Source: Cohnella endophytica (GTDB lineage Bacteria > Bacillota > Bacilli > Paenibacillales > Paenibacillaceae). From it: a DNA stretch of 64,000 nucleotides. This document shows positions 51,741 to 59,825 of the stretch, piece by piece. Every line of letters starts with the position of its first letter. The stretch's first letter is position 1. The stretch lies in the NCBI RefSeq assembly GCF_003628305.1, contig NZ_RBZM01000007.1:62001-126000 (forward strand). The letters are read 5' to 3'. Under the pieces are notes generated by a model that ran no database searches, was not told where the DNA came from, and worked only from the letters and a program-made list of their open reading frames with translations. The position numbers were made by a program, and so were the translations under genes.

Positions 51741-52417
51741 TTCGAAACCTCCGCCAGCAGGTCTATTTTTGTAACGACGTGAACGTTCGTAATCCGAGAG
51801 ACTTCTTCAATGACGGCTCCCGGCAGGGGATGATCGGTCTCGATGACCGACATCGCATCTCCCATGCGGCTTTTGCGTTCGACCTGCATCGAAACGATGT
51901 TGCTCCCCGCTTGCGACAGCGTCTGCGTAATTTGTGCCAACAGGCCGCGTCGGTCTTGATGGGTAATCAAAAGCGCGGGGTAAGCCCCGGTGAATTTCAC
52001 TTGAAAGCCGTCCACCTGCACGATCTCGATGTTTCCGCCGCCGATGGAGCAACCGACGATTTCGATTTGGCGGGATGCCGATGTCAACCGCACGACTGCC
52101 GTGTTCGGATGAGGGGCGGCTCCTTTGCCTTTCGTAAAAGCGTACGCCAAACCGGCTTGGGCGGCGATCGCAAATGATTCCCTAATCCGAAGGTCATCGG
52201 TATCGAAGCCTAATAGGCCGCCCAGCAGCGCCAGATTCGTGCCGTGACCTTCATAAGTCTCGGCGAAAGAGCCGTAAAAAACGATTTCCGCCAAACGAGG
52301 ATCGTCGGCCAATGCTTGGCGCGCAACGCGCCCGATGCGGACGGCGCCAGCTGTGTGGGAACTGGACGGGCCGATCATGATCGGCCCCATAATCGAAAAT
52401 ACGTCTTTAAACCTCAT
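51737..52417 (-). CDS. sdaAB: L-serine dehydratase, beta subunit
   Basis: 226 residues from ATG 52417 (AAAGGGG seven bases upstream). An upstream in-frame extension to 52579 overlaps the preceding gene's end without a ribosome-binding site and was rejected. Starts MRFKDVFSIMGPIMIGPSSSHTAG; the Ser/His-rich segment is typical of this subunit. A C-terminal ACT domain (about 148-220; LAQITQTLSQAGSNIVSM) is the serine-sensing regulatory site. Confidence 0.95.
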   Translation of the reverse strand: MRFKDVFSIMGPIMIGPSSSHTAGAVRIGRVARQALADDPRLAEIVFYGSFAETYEGHGTNLALLGGLLGFDTDDLRIRESFAIAAQAGLAYAFTKGKGAAPHPNTAVVRLTSASRQIEIVGCSIGGGNIEIVQVDGFQVKFTGAYPALLITHQDRRGLLAQITQTLSQAGSNIVSMQVERKSRMGDAMSVIETDHPLPGAVIEEVSRITNVHVVTKIDLLAEVSK

Positions 52418-52446
52418 GCGCATTCCCCTTTCAGGAATACCATGCT

Positions 52447-53520
52447 TTACTCGGATAGCCATGTCTCCAGGCTTGCCCTTACGAAAGCATCGTCGTTCAA
52501 ATGAGGATAAGCTTCGTAAACGCGGTCGATTTCTTCCGATTGGCCTTCGGAAAGCTGCTCGTTCGGATTTAGACACCAAGTGCCCTCCAGGAGCCCTTGT
52601 CTTCTCAGCACTTCATGAATGCCGGGAATACACCCGTGAAACTGATGGCTAGGGTCGAAGAACGCCGCGTTCGAATCCGTCACCTCGATATTGCGGGTAA
52701 GCCAGGAAGCCTCGATGCGCGCGCCGTTGCGAATCTGTTTAATCTGATCCAGCAGCTCGACGGCCTTCTGTGTCCAAACCGCCCAATGACCGAGCAAACC
52801 GCCGACGATCCGTTTTTCCACGATCCGATCTCCGACCGGGAACCGGTACACGGTGAGCAGATCGTTGACGATGTTGTCGTCGTTGCCGGTATACACCGCG
52901 ATGTCGTCCGCACGGGAGGAGTTGCATACCGCACGTAACACATCGATCGTTTGGTAACGATTAAACGGAGCGATCTTGATCGCTACGACGCCCGGGATTT
53001 CGGCGAAAGCGCGCCAGAATGCATAGCTGAACGCGCGTCCGCCTACGGAAGGCTGCAGATAAAACCCGATGACGGGGACGCGGCTCGCGATTGCGCGAAC
53101 GCGTTCCAAATGCCTATCTTCCGACCAATCGGACAAACCGCCCATGCTGAGAAGCACGGCATCGTAACCGAGCCCCGCGGCCAATTCGGTCTCGGCAATC
53201 GCTTGCTCCGTCGGTCCGCATACGCCCGCGATCTTCAAAAAAGGCCGGGTCAAGCGAGCTCGGTCGACTTCTTCGGCTGCCAAGCGCAATACGGGCTCGT
53301 ACAGCCCGATATCGGGTTCCCGGATTTCGAATTGCGTCGAATGTACGCCGACGGCGATGCCGCCGCTTCCGGAAGCCACGTAGTAACGCGTTAACGCGCG
53401 TTGTCTTCTTTCGTCCAGACGGCGGTCGGCATTCAGTGCCAAAGGGTGGGCGGGAATGACCAGCCCTTCATGTAACGCTTTTTTCTGTTCGGGCGTCAAG
53501 GCGCGGGGCAGGATAGACAT
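52447..53520 (-). CDS. Dihydrodipicolinate synthase/NAL-family aldolase
   Basis: 357 residues, longer than DapA (about 290). TIM-barrel with DHDPS-family features; the probable Schiff-base Lys sits in VVAIKIAPF, and YDAVLLSMGG in an earlier strand. The C-terminal extension (about 60 residues, LNPNEQLSEGQSEEIDRVY) is atypical. No lysine-biosynthesis neighbours, so probably a catabolic aldolase or dehydratase for a keto-sugar acid. It overlaps the preceding gene by one base (TAATG). Confidence 0.85.
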   Translation of the reverse strand: MSILPRALTPEQKKALHEGLVIPAHPLALNADRRLDERRQRALTRYYVASGSGGIAVGVHSTQFEIREPDIGLYEPVLRLAAEEVDRARLTRPFLKIAGVCGPTEQAIAETELAAGLGYDAVLLSMGGLSDWSEDRHLERVRAIASRVPVIGFYLQPSVGGRAFSYAFWRAFAEIPGVVAIKIAPFNRYQTIDVLRAVCNSSRADDIAVYTGNDDNIVNDLLTVYRFPVGDRIVEKRIVGGLLGHWAVWTQKAVELLDQIKQIRNGARIEASWLTRNIEVTDSNAAFFDPSHQFHGCIPGIHEVLRRQGLLEGTWCLNPNEQLSEGQSEEIDRVYEAYPHLNDDAFVRASLETWLSE

Positions 53521-54536
53521 TAATATTTGCCCTCCCGCTCTTGGAAGTGGGTCGGCTTATTCCAGTAAGGGCCGTCTTGCTCGACCCACGCGGCGATCCA
53601 ATCGATCATCTGCACGAGCGAAACGCGCGGGTATCCGAAGAGCTGCATGACTTTCCCGGAATGGCTCAGCAAAGCGTTGTCCGATTCTTCGCCGACAAAT
53701 TGGGGGGTTACGCCGAAGCGTTCGCCGAACATTGTCGCAGCCCAGCGCGTGGAGACCGTCTCCGGGCCCGTCACGTTCAAGACCGTAGGCGGCGTGTCGC
53801 ATACGCTTAGCGCGCGAAGCGCGATCTCATTGGCATCTCCTTGCCAGATGCAGTTGAAATGTCCCATCTCCACATTAACCGGTTTGCCGGCACGCACCGA
53901 TTTGGCGATCTCGAGCAATACGCCGTAACGCATATCGATCGCATAATTCAACCGGTAGATCGCCATCGGGATATCGTATTTGTGCGAGAAATGTTCGAAT
54001 ACGCGTTCGCGGCCCAAGCAAGATTGGCCGTATTCGCCTACCGGTCCAACCGGCGAAGTTTCCATCGCTCCGCCTTGCTTCACGGGGGTGAAGGGATACA
54101 CGTTTCCGGTCGAGAAGGCGACGATGCGCGATTCCTTGTACTTCTCGGCGACTCTACCCGGTAGATAAGCGTTCATGGCCCAAGTAAAATGTTCGTTTCC
54201 CAACGTGCCGAACTTGTTGCCCGCCATGTACAGCACGTTCTTGACGTCGGGCAGGCGCTGTAATTCCGCTTCGTTCAACAAATCCACGGAGAGAGTTTCC
54301 ACGCCGTCCGCTTCGAGCTCGCGTTTCAATTCGACGTCGGAGAAACGCGATGCGCCGATAACCTTTTTGTCGACGCCCGCCGCTTTGATCGCGTTAATCG
54401 CAAGCCGGGCCAAGCTTGGCCCCATCTTGCCGCCGATGCCAAGCAGCATAATATCGCCGTCCAACCGGGCGATTTCCTGAATCAGCGCATCGGATGGCTG
54501 CGCTAGCTGTTGTTCCAATTGCTTGATCGTATTCAT
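53520..54536 (-). CDS. NAD-dependent epimerase/dehydratase
   Basis: 338 residues. Extended SDR with Rossmann motif GIGGKMG (near residues 34-40), an atypical start of the fold after about 25 leading residues. Active-site YxxxK is not clean; the SCLGRE region following VGEYGQ occupies its place. Probably oxidises or epimerises a sugar or sugar acid. First gene of the minus-strand operon, divergent from the GntR fusion regulator. Confidence 0.8.
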   Translation of the reverse strand: MNTIKQLEQQLAQPSDALIQEIARLDGDIMLLGIGGKMGPSLARLAINAIKAAGVDKKVIGASRFSDVELKRELEADGVETLSVDLLNEAELQRLPDVKNVLYMAGNKFGTLGNEHFTWAMNAYLPGRVAEKYKESRIVAFSTGNVYPFTPVKQGGAMETSPVGPVGEYGQSCLGRERVFEHFSHKYDIPMAIYRLNYAIDMRYGVLLEIAKSVRAGKPVNVEMGHFNCIWQGDANEIALRALSVCDTPPTVLNVTGPETVSTRWAATMFGERFGVTPQFVGEESDNALLSHSGKVMQLFGYPRVSLVQMIDWIAAWVEQDGPYWNKPTHFQEREGKY

Positions 54537-54589
54537 TGCTTGATAACCCCTTCCGGCTAAATTGGTTTCAGCATAACAAGCCGTCTTTT

Positions 54590-54668
54590 TTAAGACAAGT
54601 CTTTAAGTCGTCTTTAATTGAATGAAGAATCGATCTTTAAGCGATATAATAAGGCAGTTATACAGCAG
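54590..54668. promoter_or_regulatory. Divergent promoter region with repeated motifs
   Basis: TTAAGACAAGTCTTTAA (AAGAC-AA-GTCTT palindrome, 54590-54606) and three TCTTTAA elements (54600, 54611, 54634) lie between the epimerase operon and the GntR gene. ATACAGCAG at 54660-54668 matches the sites at 56.2-56.3 kb. Candidate binding sites for the GntR regulator. Confidence 0.45.
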
Positions 54669-54768
54669 ATAGCTTTACTTTAGGGGGGGATTCGTTTAAA
54701 TTTAAGGGGAAAGGTTGAAGCAGTGCGGGTTAAATATAATTCCGACGTAATTTGGGGAGGCAGCGGCA

Positions 54769-56160
54769 GTGATGGAATTCGGTCATAAGCCAGGTCGTAA
54801 TAAATTCCGTTCTCGGTTGAAGCATATGATCGAGCAATTGCGGGAGCGGATATTGATCGGCGCGTATAAGCCCGGCGAATTTCTCCCGTCGGAGTCCGAA
54901 CTCGTCAAGCAATACGGGCTCAGCAACAAGTCCGTCAGGAAAGGGCTTGACGAATTGGTGGCCGAAGGGCTGATCGTGAAAGTGAACAGGGTCGGAAGCA
55001 AAGTGACGGACAAAGGCCATGAATCCACGGTCGTTACGCTAGGCGTCAGTTTATCGATTGAAAAGGACATCCTATTAACGAAGCTGCTGGATGATTTCAG
55101 AGCGCTTCATCCGAATCTTAAAGTAAAGACCGTCACGATCTCGATGTCGCATGACACGGGACAGATCGAAAGTTATCTGGAAAATGGCTTAATCGATGTA
55201 TTCACGTTGAACAGCCTTCATTTTCAGGAACTGGCGGAGAACGGCGCGCTGGAGATGCTGGAGCCGCTGGAAGAGGATCGGGAGATCTATCCGTTCTTGA
55301 ACGAAGTGTTCCGCCATCAGGCGATGCATTACGCCAAGCCCATCGTGTTCTCTCCGATCGTGCTGGCGTATAACCGGGCTCACTTCCGTGAAGCGAACGT
55401 ACCCGAACCGGATGGAAGTTGGACGTGGGAAGACGCGTTGAAGCACGCGGAAACTTTATCCCGCGCGGACGGGCGGCTAGGTCTCTATTTCATCATGGTA
55501 TCGGCGTTGCGTTGGCCCGTATTTATCATGCAGAGCGGAGAGGATTTCGGGCTGGATGAAAGCGGCAGGTTCGACCTGAAGGGCAGCAAGATACTGGAAA
55601 GCATTCGATTATGCAAACGAATCATCAAGGAGCAGGATAATTACCTCGGTTTTCTGGTTGAAGAAAGCCAAGACGTGATGGATCAGTTCCGTGGGGGAAA
55701 AGTATCGATGATGCTGGCCAGTTACATGGCATTGAACGAGCTTAAAGAAACGGACCTCGATTTCGACATTTCGCCGGCGCCTTTTATCCAAGACCCCTGC
55801 ACGATGCTGCATACGATCGGGGCCGCCATGCGCAAAACGGACAAAGAAAACGTGGCGGCCCGGTTGTTGGTCGATCATCTGTCCTCTCCCAGGGCGCAGG
55901 GTATGATCCGTAAATGGTCAAACAGCATTCCCGCAATCAAATCTCTGAACGAATCGAGATTGGAACAACCGGATCCGATTAACCGTCCGCTGCGTTATAC
56001 GCTCTATCGCGAAATATTGGCTACGTACCGTTCGCGAAGCCGGTTGAATATCTCGGCCGAAGCCTTCCGGGTCATGGGGAGGCTGCTGAAGAAATATTGG
56101 TCGGATCTGATCAGCGAGGAAGAACTTTGCGACAAAATAAACGAACTGCTTGCCGATTAA
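54769..56160 (+). CDS. GntR-type regulator fused to a solute-binding-protein domain
   Basis: 463 residues from GTG 54769 (GGGGAGG eight bases upstream); ATG 54772 is the alternative start. N-terminal GntR winged helix (about 10-80: LRERILIGAYKPGEFLPSE, VRKGLDELVAEGLI). The remainder (about 88-460) has the layout of a family 1 extracellular solute-binding protein without signal peptide: LHPNLKVKTVTIS, WTWEDALKHAE, FRGGKVSMML. A cytoplasmic one-component sensor that binds a sugar-like ligand is the simplest reading. It lies between the divergent catabolic operon and the ABC operon and likely controls both. Confidence 0.9.
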   Translation: MMEFGHKPGRNKFRSRLKHMIEQLRERILIGAYKPGEFLPSESELVKQYGLSNKSVRKGLDELVAEGLIVKVNRVGSKVTDKGHESTVVTLGVSLSIEKDILLTKLLDDFRALHPNLKVKTVTISMSHDTGQIESYLENGLIDVFTLNSLHFQELAENGALEMLEPLEEDREIYPFLNEVFRHQAMHYAKPIVFSPIVLAYNRAHFREANVPEPDGSWTWEDALKHAETLSRADGRLGLYFIMVSALRWPVFIMQSGEDFGLDESGRFDLKGSKILESIRLCKRIIKEQDNYLGFLVEESQDVMDQFRGGKVSMMLASYMALNELKETDLDFDISPAPFIQDPCTMLHTIGAAMRKTDKENVAARLLVDHLSSPRAQGMIRKWSNSIPAIKSLNESRLEQPDPINRPLRYTLYREILATYRSRSRLNISAEAFRVMGRLLKKYWSDLISEEELCDKINELLAD

Positions 56161-56184
56161 AGGAGGGGCAACCCTCCTTTTCTG
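56159..56184 (+). terminator. Terminator after GntR fusion gene
   Basis: Nine-bp stem AAAGGAGGG / CCCTCCTTT around GCAA, then TCTGCTTT; it begins within the stop codon. Confidence 0.85.
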
Positions 56185-56220
56185 CTTTACAAAAATGGTG
56201 TACGAGATAAAAAATATTAA

Positions 56221-56323
56221 AACTGCTGTATATAAGGTGAAATAATGTTTGACATTCACTTCAATCGTTCGTAGAATGAACCTGAAAGTAAACTTGATGT
56301 ACAGCAGATTAAACAGCAGTTTA
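56221..56323 (+). promoter_or_regulatory. Promoter and ACAGCAG operator sites of the ABC operon
   Basis: A strong sigma-A promoter: TTGACA at 56249-56254, 17-base spacer, TAGAAT at 56272-56277. Three related sites flank it: AACTGCTGTA (56221-56230, inverted), TACAGCAGATT (56300-56310) and AAACAGCAGTTTA (56311-56323), the latter two just downstream of the expected start. Likely binding sites of the GntR fusion regulator. Confidence 0.75.
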
Positions 56324-56451
56324 GAGGACTCGTTTCAACGGGAGATCTTAGCGGGGGGTGAACGGTACACCGCTTACGGCAAAAAGGCATGTATTCCGAA
56401 GGCTTGGTAAATGCAACGAGTACTACAACTAACATGACGTGGAGGATCTAT

Positions 56452-57930
56452 ATGAAATCGTATTTGAAAGCGGCTTCAGCTTCGTTGGCATTAATGTTCG
56501 TTGTTTCTTCCCTTGCGGCTTGCGGTAGCGCCAATTCATCCAACGATCAGACGGCGGCTAATTCGCCGAGCGCCGCCGGTTCGACAAGCAGCGCTTCGGC
56601 ACCGGCGGAAGCTCAGGTTTATCCGGAGAACGGACTGCCGACAGATCAAAAAGTAACGCTCAAGGTCGGTTTTTTCGAAGGGGGCATGGGTCGCGAGTGG
56701 TTCGACGTCGCGGTGGAGTCGTTTAAAGCGAAATTCCCTAACGTATCTTTCGATGTCACCTCTTCCCCTACGATCTCGCAAGTCACGCAAACGAAAATCG
56801 GCGCGAACGACGATAAAGGCATGTTTAATCTATTCTCGGGCAGCATTCCGGGCGGGATCGCGCCTTATGTGGAATCCGGAAAGCTGGAATCGGAAGAGGA
56901 TCTGTGGAATCATAAGGCCTACGATGGCAACGGCAAAACGCTGAAGGAGCTCTCCTTCAACGGCAGCTTCGAGTCCTCTCCTCGGACTGCGGGAAATACG
57001 TACGCCTTCCCGATCTCGGGAAGCGGCTCCGGTCTGATGTATAACAAAGCGTTGTTCGAGAAAAATGGTTGGGATGAGAACCCGAAAACCTGGAGCGATT
57101 TCTTGAAGCTTTCCGCGGAAATCAAAGCGGCCGGCATTACGCCAATCACGTTCCCGGGGGTCTATGCGGACTATATTACGAACGCGTTCGGCGTTCCGAA
57201 AATATACGAGTTGGCGGAAGCGAACAACACCTTAGATCAGGTGCAAACGGACTATCACCAATTCAATACGCCTTACTTCCTTGCGCCGGAAAATATCGAA
57301 CGCTGGAACCGCATCTATGAGATGGGCAAAAAAGGCTATTTCCCGGCGGGGCTTGCGGCGATGAATCATACGCAATCTCAAATGCAAGTCGTTCAAGGCA
57401 AAGCGGCGATGGTATCGACGGGGACTTGGGTCGAGAACGAAATGAAGCAATCGACGCCGGAAGATTTCAAATGGGGTTATATGACGGTGCCGTTCGGAGA
57501 TCAGCCGGATAGCACGAAGTGGACGACCTTTACGCCGGGATCCGGCTTCTTGATCTGGGCCGCTAAACCGGATTTGGAGAAGGCATGGTCCAAAGAATTT
57601 ATCGCATGGCTGTGGAATTTGGATAACCAGCAGCAGATCGCCGAGAAGGGCGGGATGATTCCCCTTCGTTCGGACTTCGCCGACGATCCTGCACGTTTGG
57701 CCAAACTGCAAAGCCTGCCTAGCGCCTTCTTGGATTACGCGAAAAACAACAAAGTGAAAATGGACTCGGGAGCCGCCGACGTTCAATTGACGGACCCTGC
57801 TTTCGAGCAAGCGAACAAAGTCATATCCGAGGCCATTACGCAAATCGCGACCGGTAAGCAAGATCCGCTTCCTATACTAAAGGAAGCAGAGGAGTATCTT
57901 AAGAAAGCGATCGCGGCGCAAAAAAAATAG
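56452..57930 (+). CDS. Solute-binding lipoprotein of a CUT1 ABC importer
   Basis: 492 residues from ATG 56452 (TGGAGG six bases upstream), chosen because it begins the signal peptide; an in-frame extension to 56389 is ignored. Signal peptide SLALMFVVSS with lipobox LAAC, Ser/Ala-rich tether, then a family 1 solute-binding domain. Directly followed by two permeases. The adjacent toroid-type enzymes suggest it captures oligosaccharides from an acidic glycan. No ATPase gene in the operon. Confidence 0.92.
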   Translation: MKSYLKAASASLALMFVVSSLAACGSANSSNDQTAANSPSAAGSTSSASAPAEAQVYPENGLPTDQKVTLKVGFFEGGMGREWFDVAVESFKAKFPNVSFDVTSSPTISQVTQTKIGANDDKGMFNLFSGSIPGGIAPYVESGKLESEEDLWNHKAYDGNGKTLKELSFNGSFESSPRTAGNTYAFPISGSGSGLMYNKALFEKNGWDENPKTWSDFLKLSAEIKAAGITPITFPGVYADYITNAFGVPKIYELAEANNTLDQVQTDYHQFNTPYFLAPENIERWNRIYEMGKKGYFPAGLAAMNHTQSQMQVVQGKAAMVSTGTWVENEMKQSTPEDFKWGYMTVPFGDQPDSTKWTTFTPGSGFLIWAAKPDLEKAWSKEFIAWLWNLDNQQQIAEKGGMIPLRSDFADDPARLAKLQSLPSAFLDYAKNNKVKMDSGAADVQLTDPAFEQANKVISEAITQIATGKQDPLPILKEAEEYLKKAIAAQKK

Positions 57931-57941
57931 CTCGATCCACG

Positions 57942-57972
57942 AAAAAAGGGGGGGGCGACCCCTCCCTTTTTC
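57942..57972 (+). promoter_or_regulatory. Intercistronic hairpin after binding-protein gene
   Basis: AAAAAGGGGGGGG pairs with CCCCTCCCTTTTT around CGA. It ends in T-rich DNA and probably acts as a partial terminator that favours the binding protein over the permeases. Confidence 0.8.
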
Positions 57973-58003
57973 CATAGCGGCCTCAAGAAAGGAGCACGGA
58001 CCG

Positions 58004-58954
58004 TTGAATATGCTTCGAACGGATGCGGAACATGCAAGTCAGAAGAAACGAAGCAAATTGCTGCAGAATGCTAGCTTCCAGAAGTTGCTTTTTCTTTTCG
58101 TCGCCTTGGTGCCGACGTTCGGCGGTTACTTGGTGTTCGGACTGTATCCTAATTTGTTGTCCGTCTATTACTCGTTGTTGGATTGGAATGGCATATCCAA
58201 AGCGAAGTTCATCGGCTTGGAAAATTACGGCCGCCTGTTTATGGACCATTATGTGTGGCGGGCGCTTGGCCACAATTTATTCTATATGGCAACCGTACCC
58301 CTGATCACCATTTTCATTTCCTTGGTGCTTGCTTATTTGCTAACGAACAAAGGGTATGCGGGAACGGCGATATTCAAGGTGCTGTTCTTCTTCCCGAACG
58401 TGCTGTCCACGGTGGTCGTTTCCCTGCTCTGGGCATTCATCTATGACGGGAGCTTCGGCTTGCTGAACGCGTTTCTGAAGCTGATCGGAATCGACATGAA
58501 CGGGTTCTATTGGTTGGGAGATACCCGGACGGCATTGGCCGCGCTCGTGCCCCCGCTTGTCTGGGCAGGCGTCGGTTTTTATATCGTCATTTTCATGAAT
58601 GCCATGTCGACGATTCCGAAATCGTTGTACGAGTGCGCGGTTCTGGAAGGAGCCAGCCATATGACCCGACTGTTCCGCATTACGATTCCGTTGATTTCGC
58701 CGCTTATTCGGGTGAGCACCGTATTCCTTGTGCTCGGGACGCTGAAGAGCCTCGATCTGGTTCTCATTCTAACGCGAGGGGGGCCGGCCGGTTCCACCGA
58801 CGTCATCGGATTGTACATGTTCAACATGGCATTCGGAGAACAGGTACAGAACTACGGCTACGCTTCCGCCATCGGTATGTTTTTGTTCCTCATTCTCGTC
58901 GGGGCGAAGCTGGTAGTAGATAAGTTAATACCGGATCGCGGTTATGAATATTGA
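58004..58954 (+). CDS. ABC sugar permease, first subunit
   Basis: 316 residues from TTG 58004 (AAAGGAG nine bases upstream). About six transmembrane helices after a charged N-terminus; EAA loop ECAVLEGASHMTRLFRITIP. Pairs with the next gene. Confidence 0.92.
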   Translation: MNMLRTDAEHASQKKRSKLLQNASFQKLLFLFVALVPTFGGYLVFGLYPNLLSVYYSLLDWNGISKAKFIGLENYGRLFMDHYVWRALGHNLFYMATVPLITIFISLVLAYLLTNKGYAGTAIFKVLFFFPNVLSTVVVSLLWAFIYDGSFGLLNAFLKLIGIDMNGFYWLGDTRTALAALVPPLVWAGVGFYIVIFMNAMSTIPKSLYECAVLEGASHMTRLFRITIPLISPLIRVSTVFLVLGTLKSLDLVLILTRGGPAGSTDVIGLYMFNMAFGEQVQNYGYASAIGMFLFLILVGAKLVVDKLIPDRGYEY

Positions 58955-58966
58955 AGGCGGTGGACC

Positions 58967-59803
58967 ATGAAAGAGCGGCGTAGTGTGATCGACCTGGTCT
59001 GGTGGGTAGTGCTCATCGCTTGGTCGTTAACCATTTTGTTTCCGATAGTTTGGGATTTGTACGAATCGTTGAAAACGAACGTATCGTTCTTTCAGGACGT
59101 ATGGACGTTCCCGAAACAGATACAATGGGGCAACTACCGGAAGGCATGGGTAGGTTACCACCTTCTGGATGCAATGGTGAATACGTTGTATTATGTCGGC
59201 GCAAGCTTGTTGATCGGCACCTTCCTTACCGCACTAAACGCTTATGCGCTCACCCGCATGAACTTTAAAGGCCGGAAGCTGATCTGGGGCATGATTATGC
59301 TGTCTTTGTTCCTGCCGGGTATTAATGCGCTCATTCCGCAATATATCCTGATGCGAGATCTGCATATGACCAATAGTTTGACAGGGCTTATCGTTTTGGA
59401 TGTGTTGGGGGAGAACGTCTTTTTCCTCATGCTGCTCAGCGGGTTCATGCGTTCGCTTCCGCGGGAGCTGGAAGAGAGCGGAACGATCGACGGCGCATCG
59501 CTCTTTACCATATTCTTTCGCATCATTTTACCGCTCTCCATGCCCGGTCTCGTTACGGTCGCCATTTTCAAATTTATCGGTCTGTATAACACGTTCTTGC
59601 AGCCTTTCATCTATTTGAGCGATTCGAGCAAATATACGGTTGGCGTAAATATCTATCATGCCAATATGTTGATGCAGTATACGAACGACTGGGTGACGAT
59701 GTTCGCCGGCGTTGCCATCACCATGGTTCCTTCGGTGCTGATTTTTATGTTTTTCCAAAGGTGGATCATGGAAGGCGCGACTTTGGGCTCCGTCAAAGGA
59801 TAA
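58967..59803 (+). CDS. ABC sugar permease, second subunit
   Basis: 278 residues from ATG 58967, 12 bases after the first permease. About six helices; EAA loop EESGTIDGASLFTIFFRIIL; C-terminus MEGATLGSVKG typical of the MalG-like subunit. Confidence 0.92.
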   Translation: MKERRSVIDLVWWVVLIAWSLTILFPIVWDLYESLKTNVSFFQDVWTFPKQIQWGNYRKAWVGYHLLDAMVNTLYYVGASLLIGTFLTALNAYALTRMNFKGRKLIWGMIMLSLFLPGINALIPQYILMRDLHMTNSLTGLIVLDVLGENVFFLMLLSGFMRSLPRELEESGTIDGASLFTIFFRIILPLSMPGLVTVAIFKFIGLYNTFLQPFIYLSDSSKYTVGVNIYHANMLMQYTNDWVTMFAGVAITMVPSVLIFMFFQRWIMEGATLGSVKG

Positions 59804-59825
59804 GCATTCAGGAGGCATGCATAGG

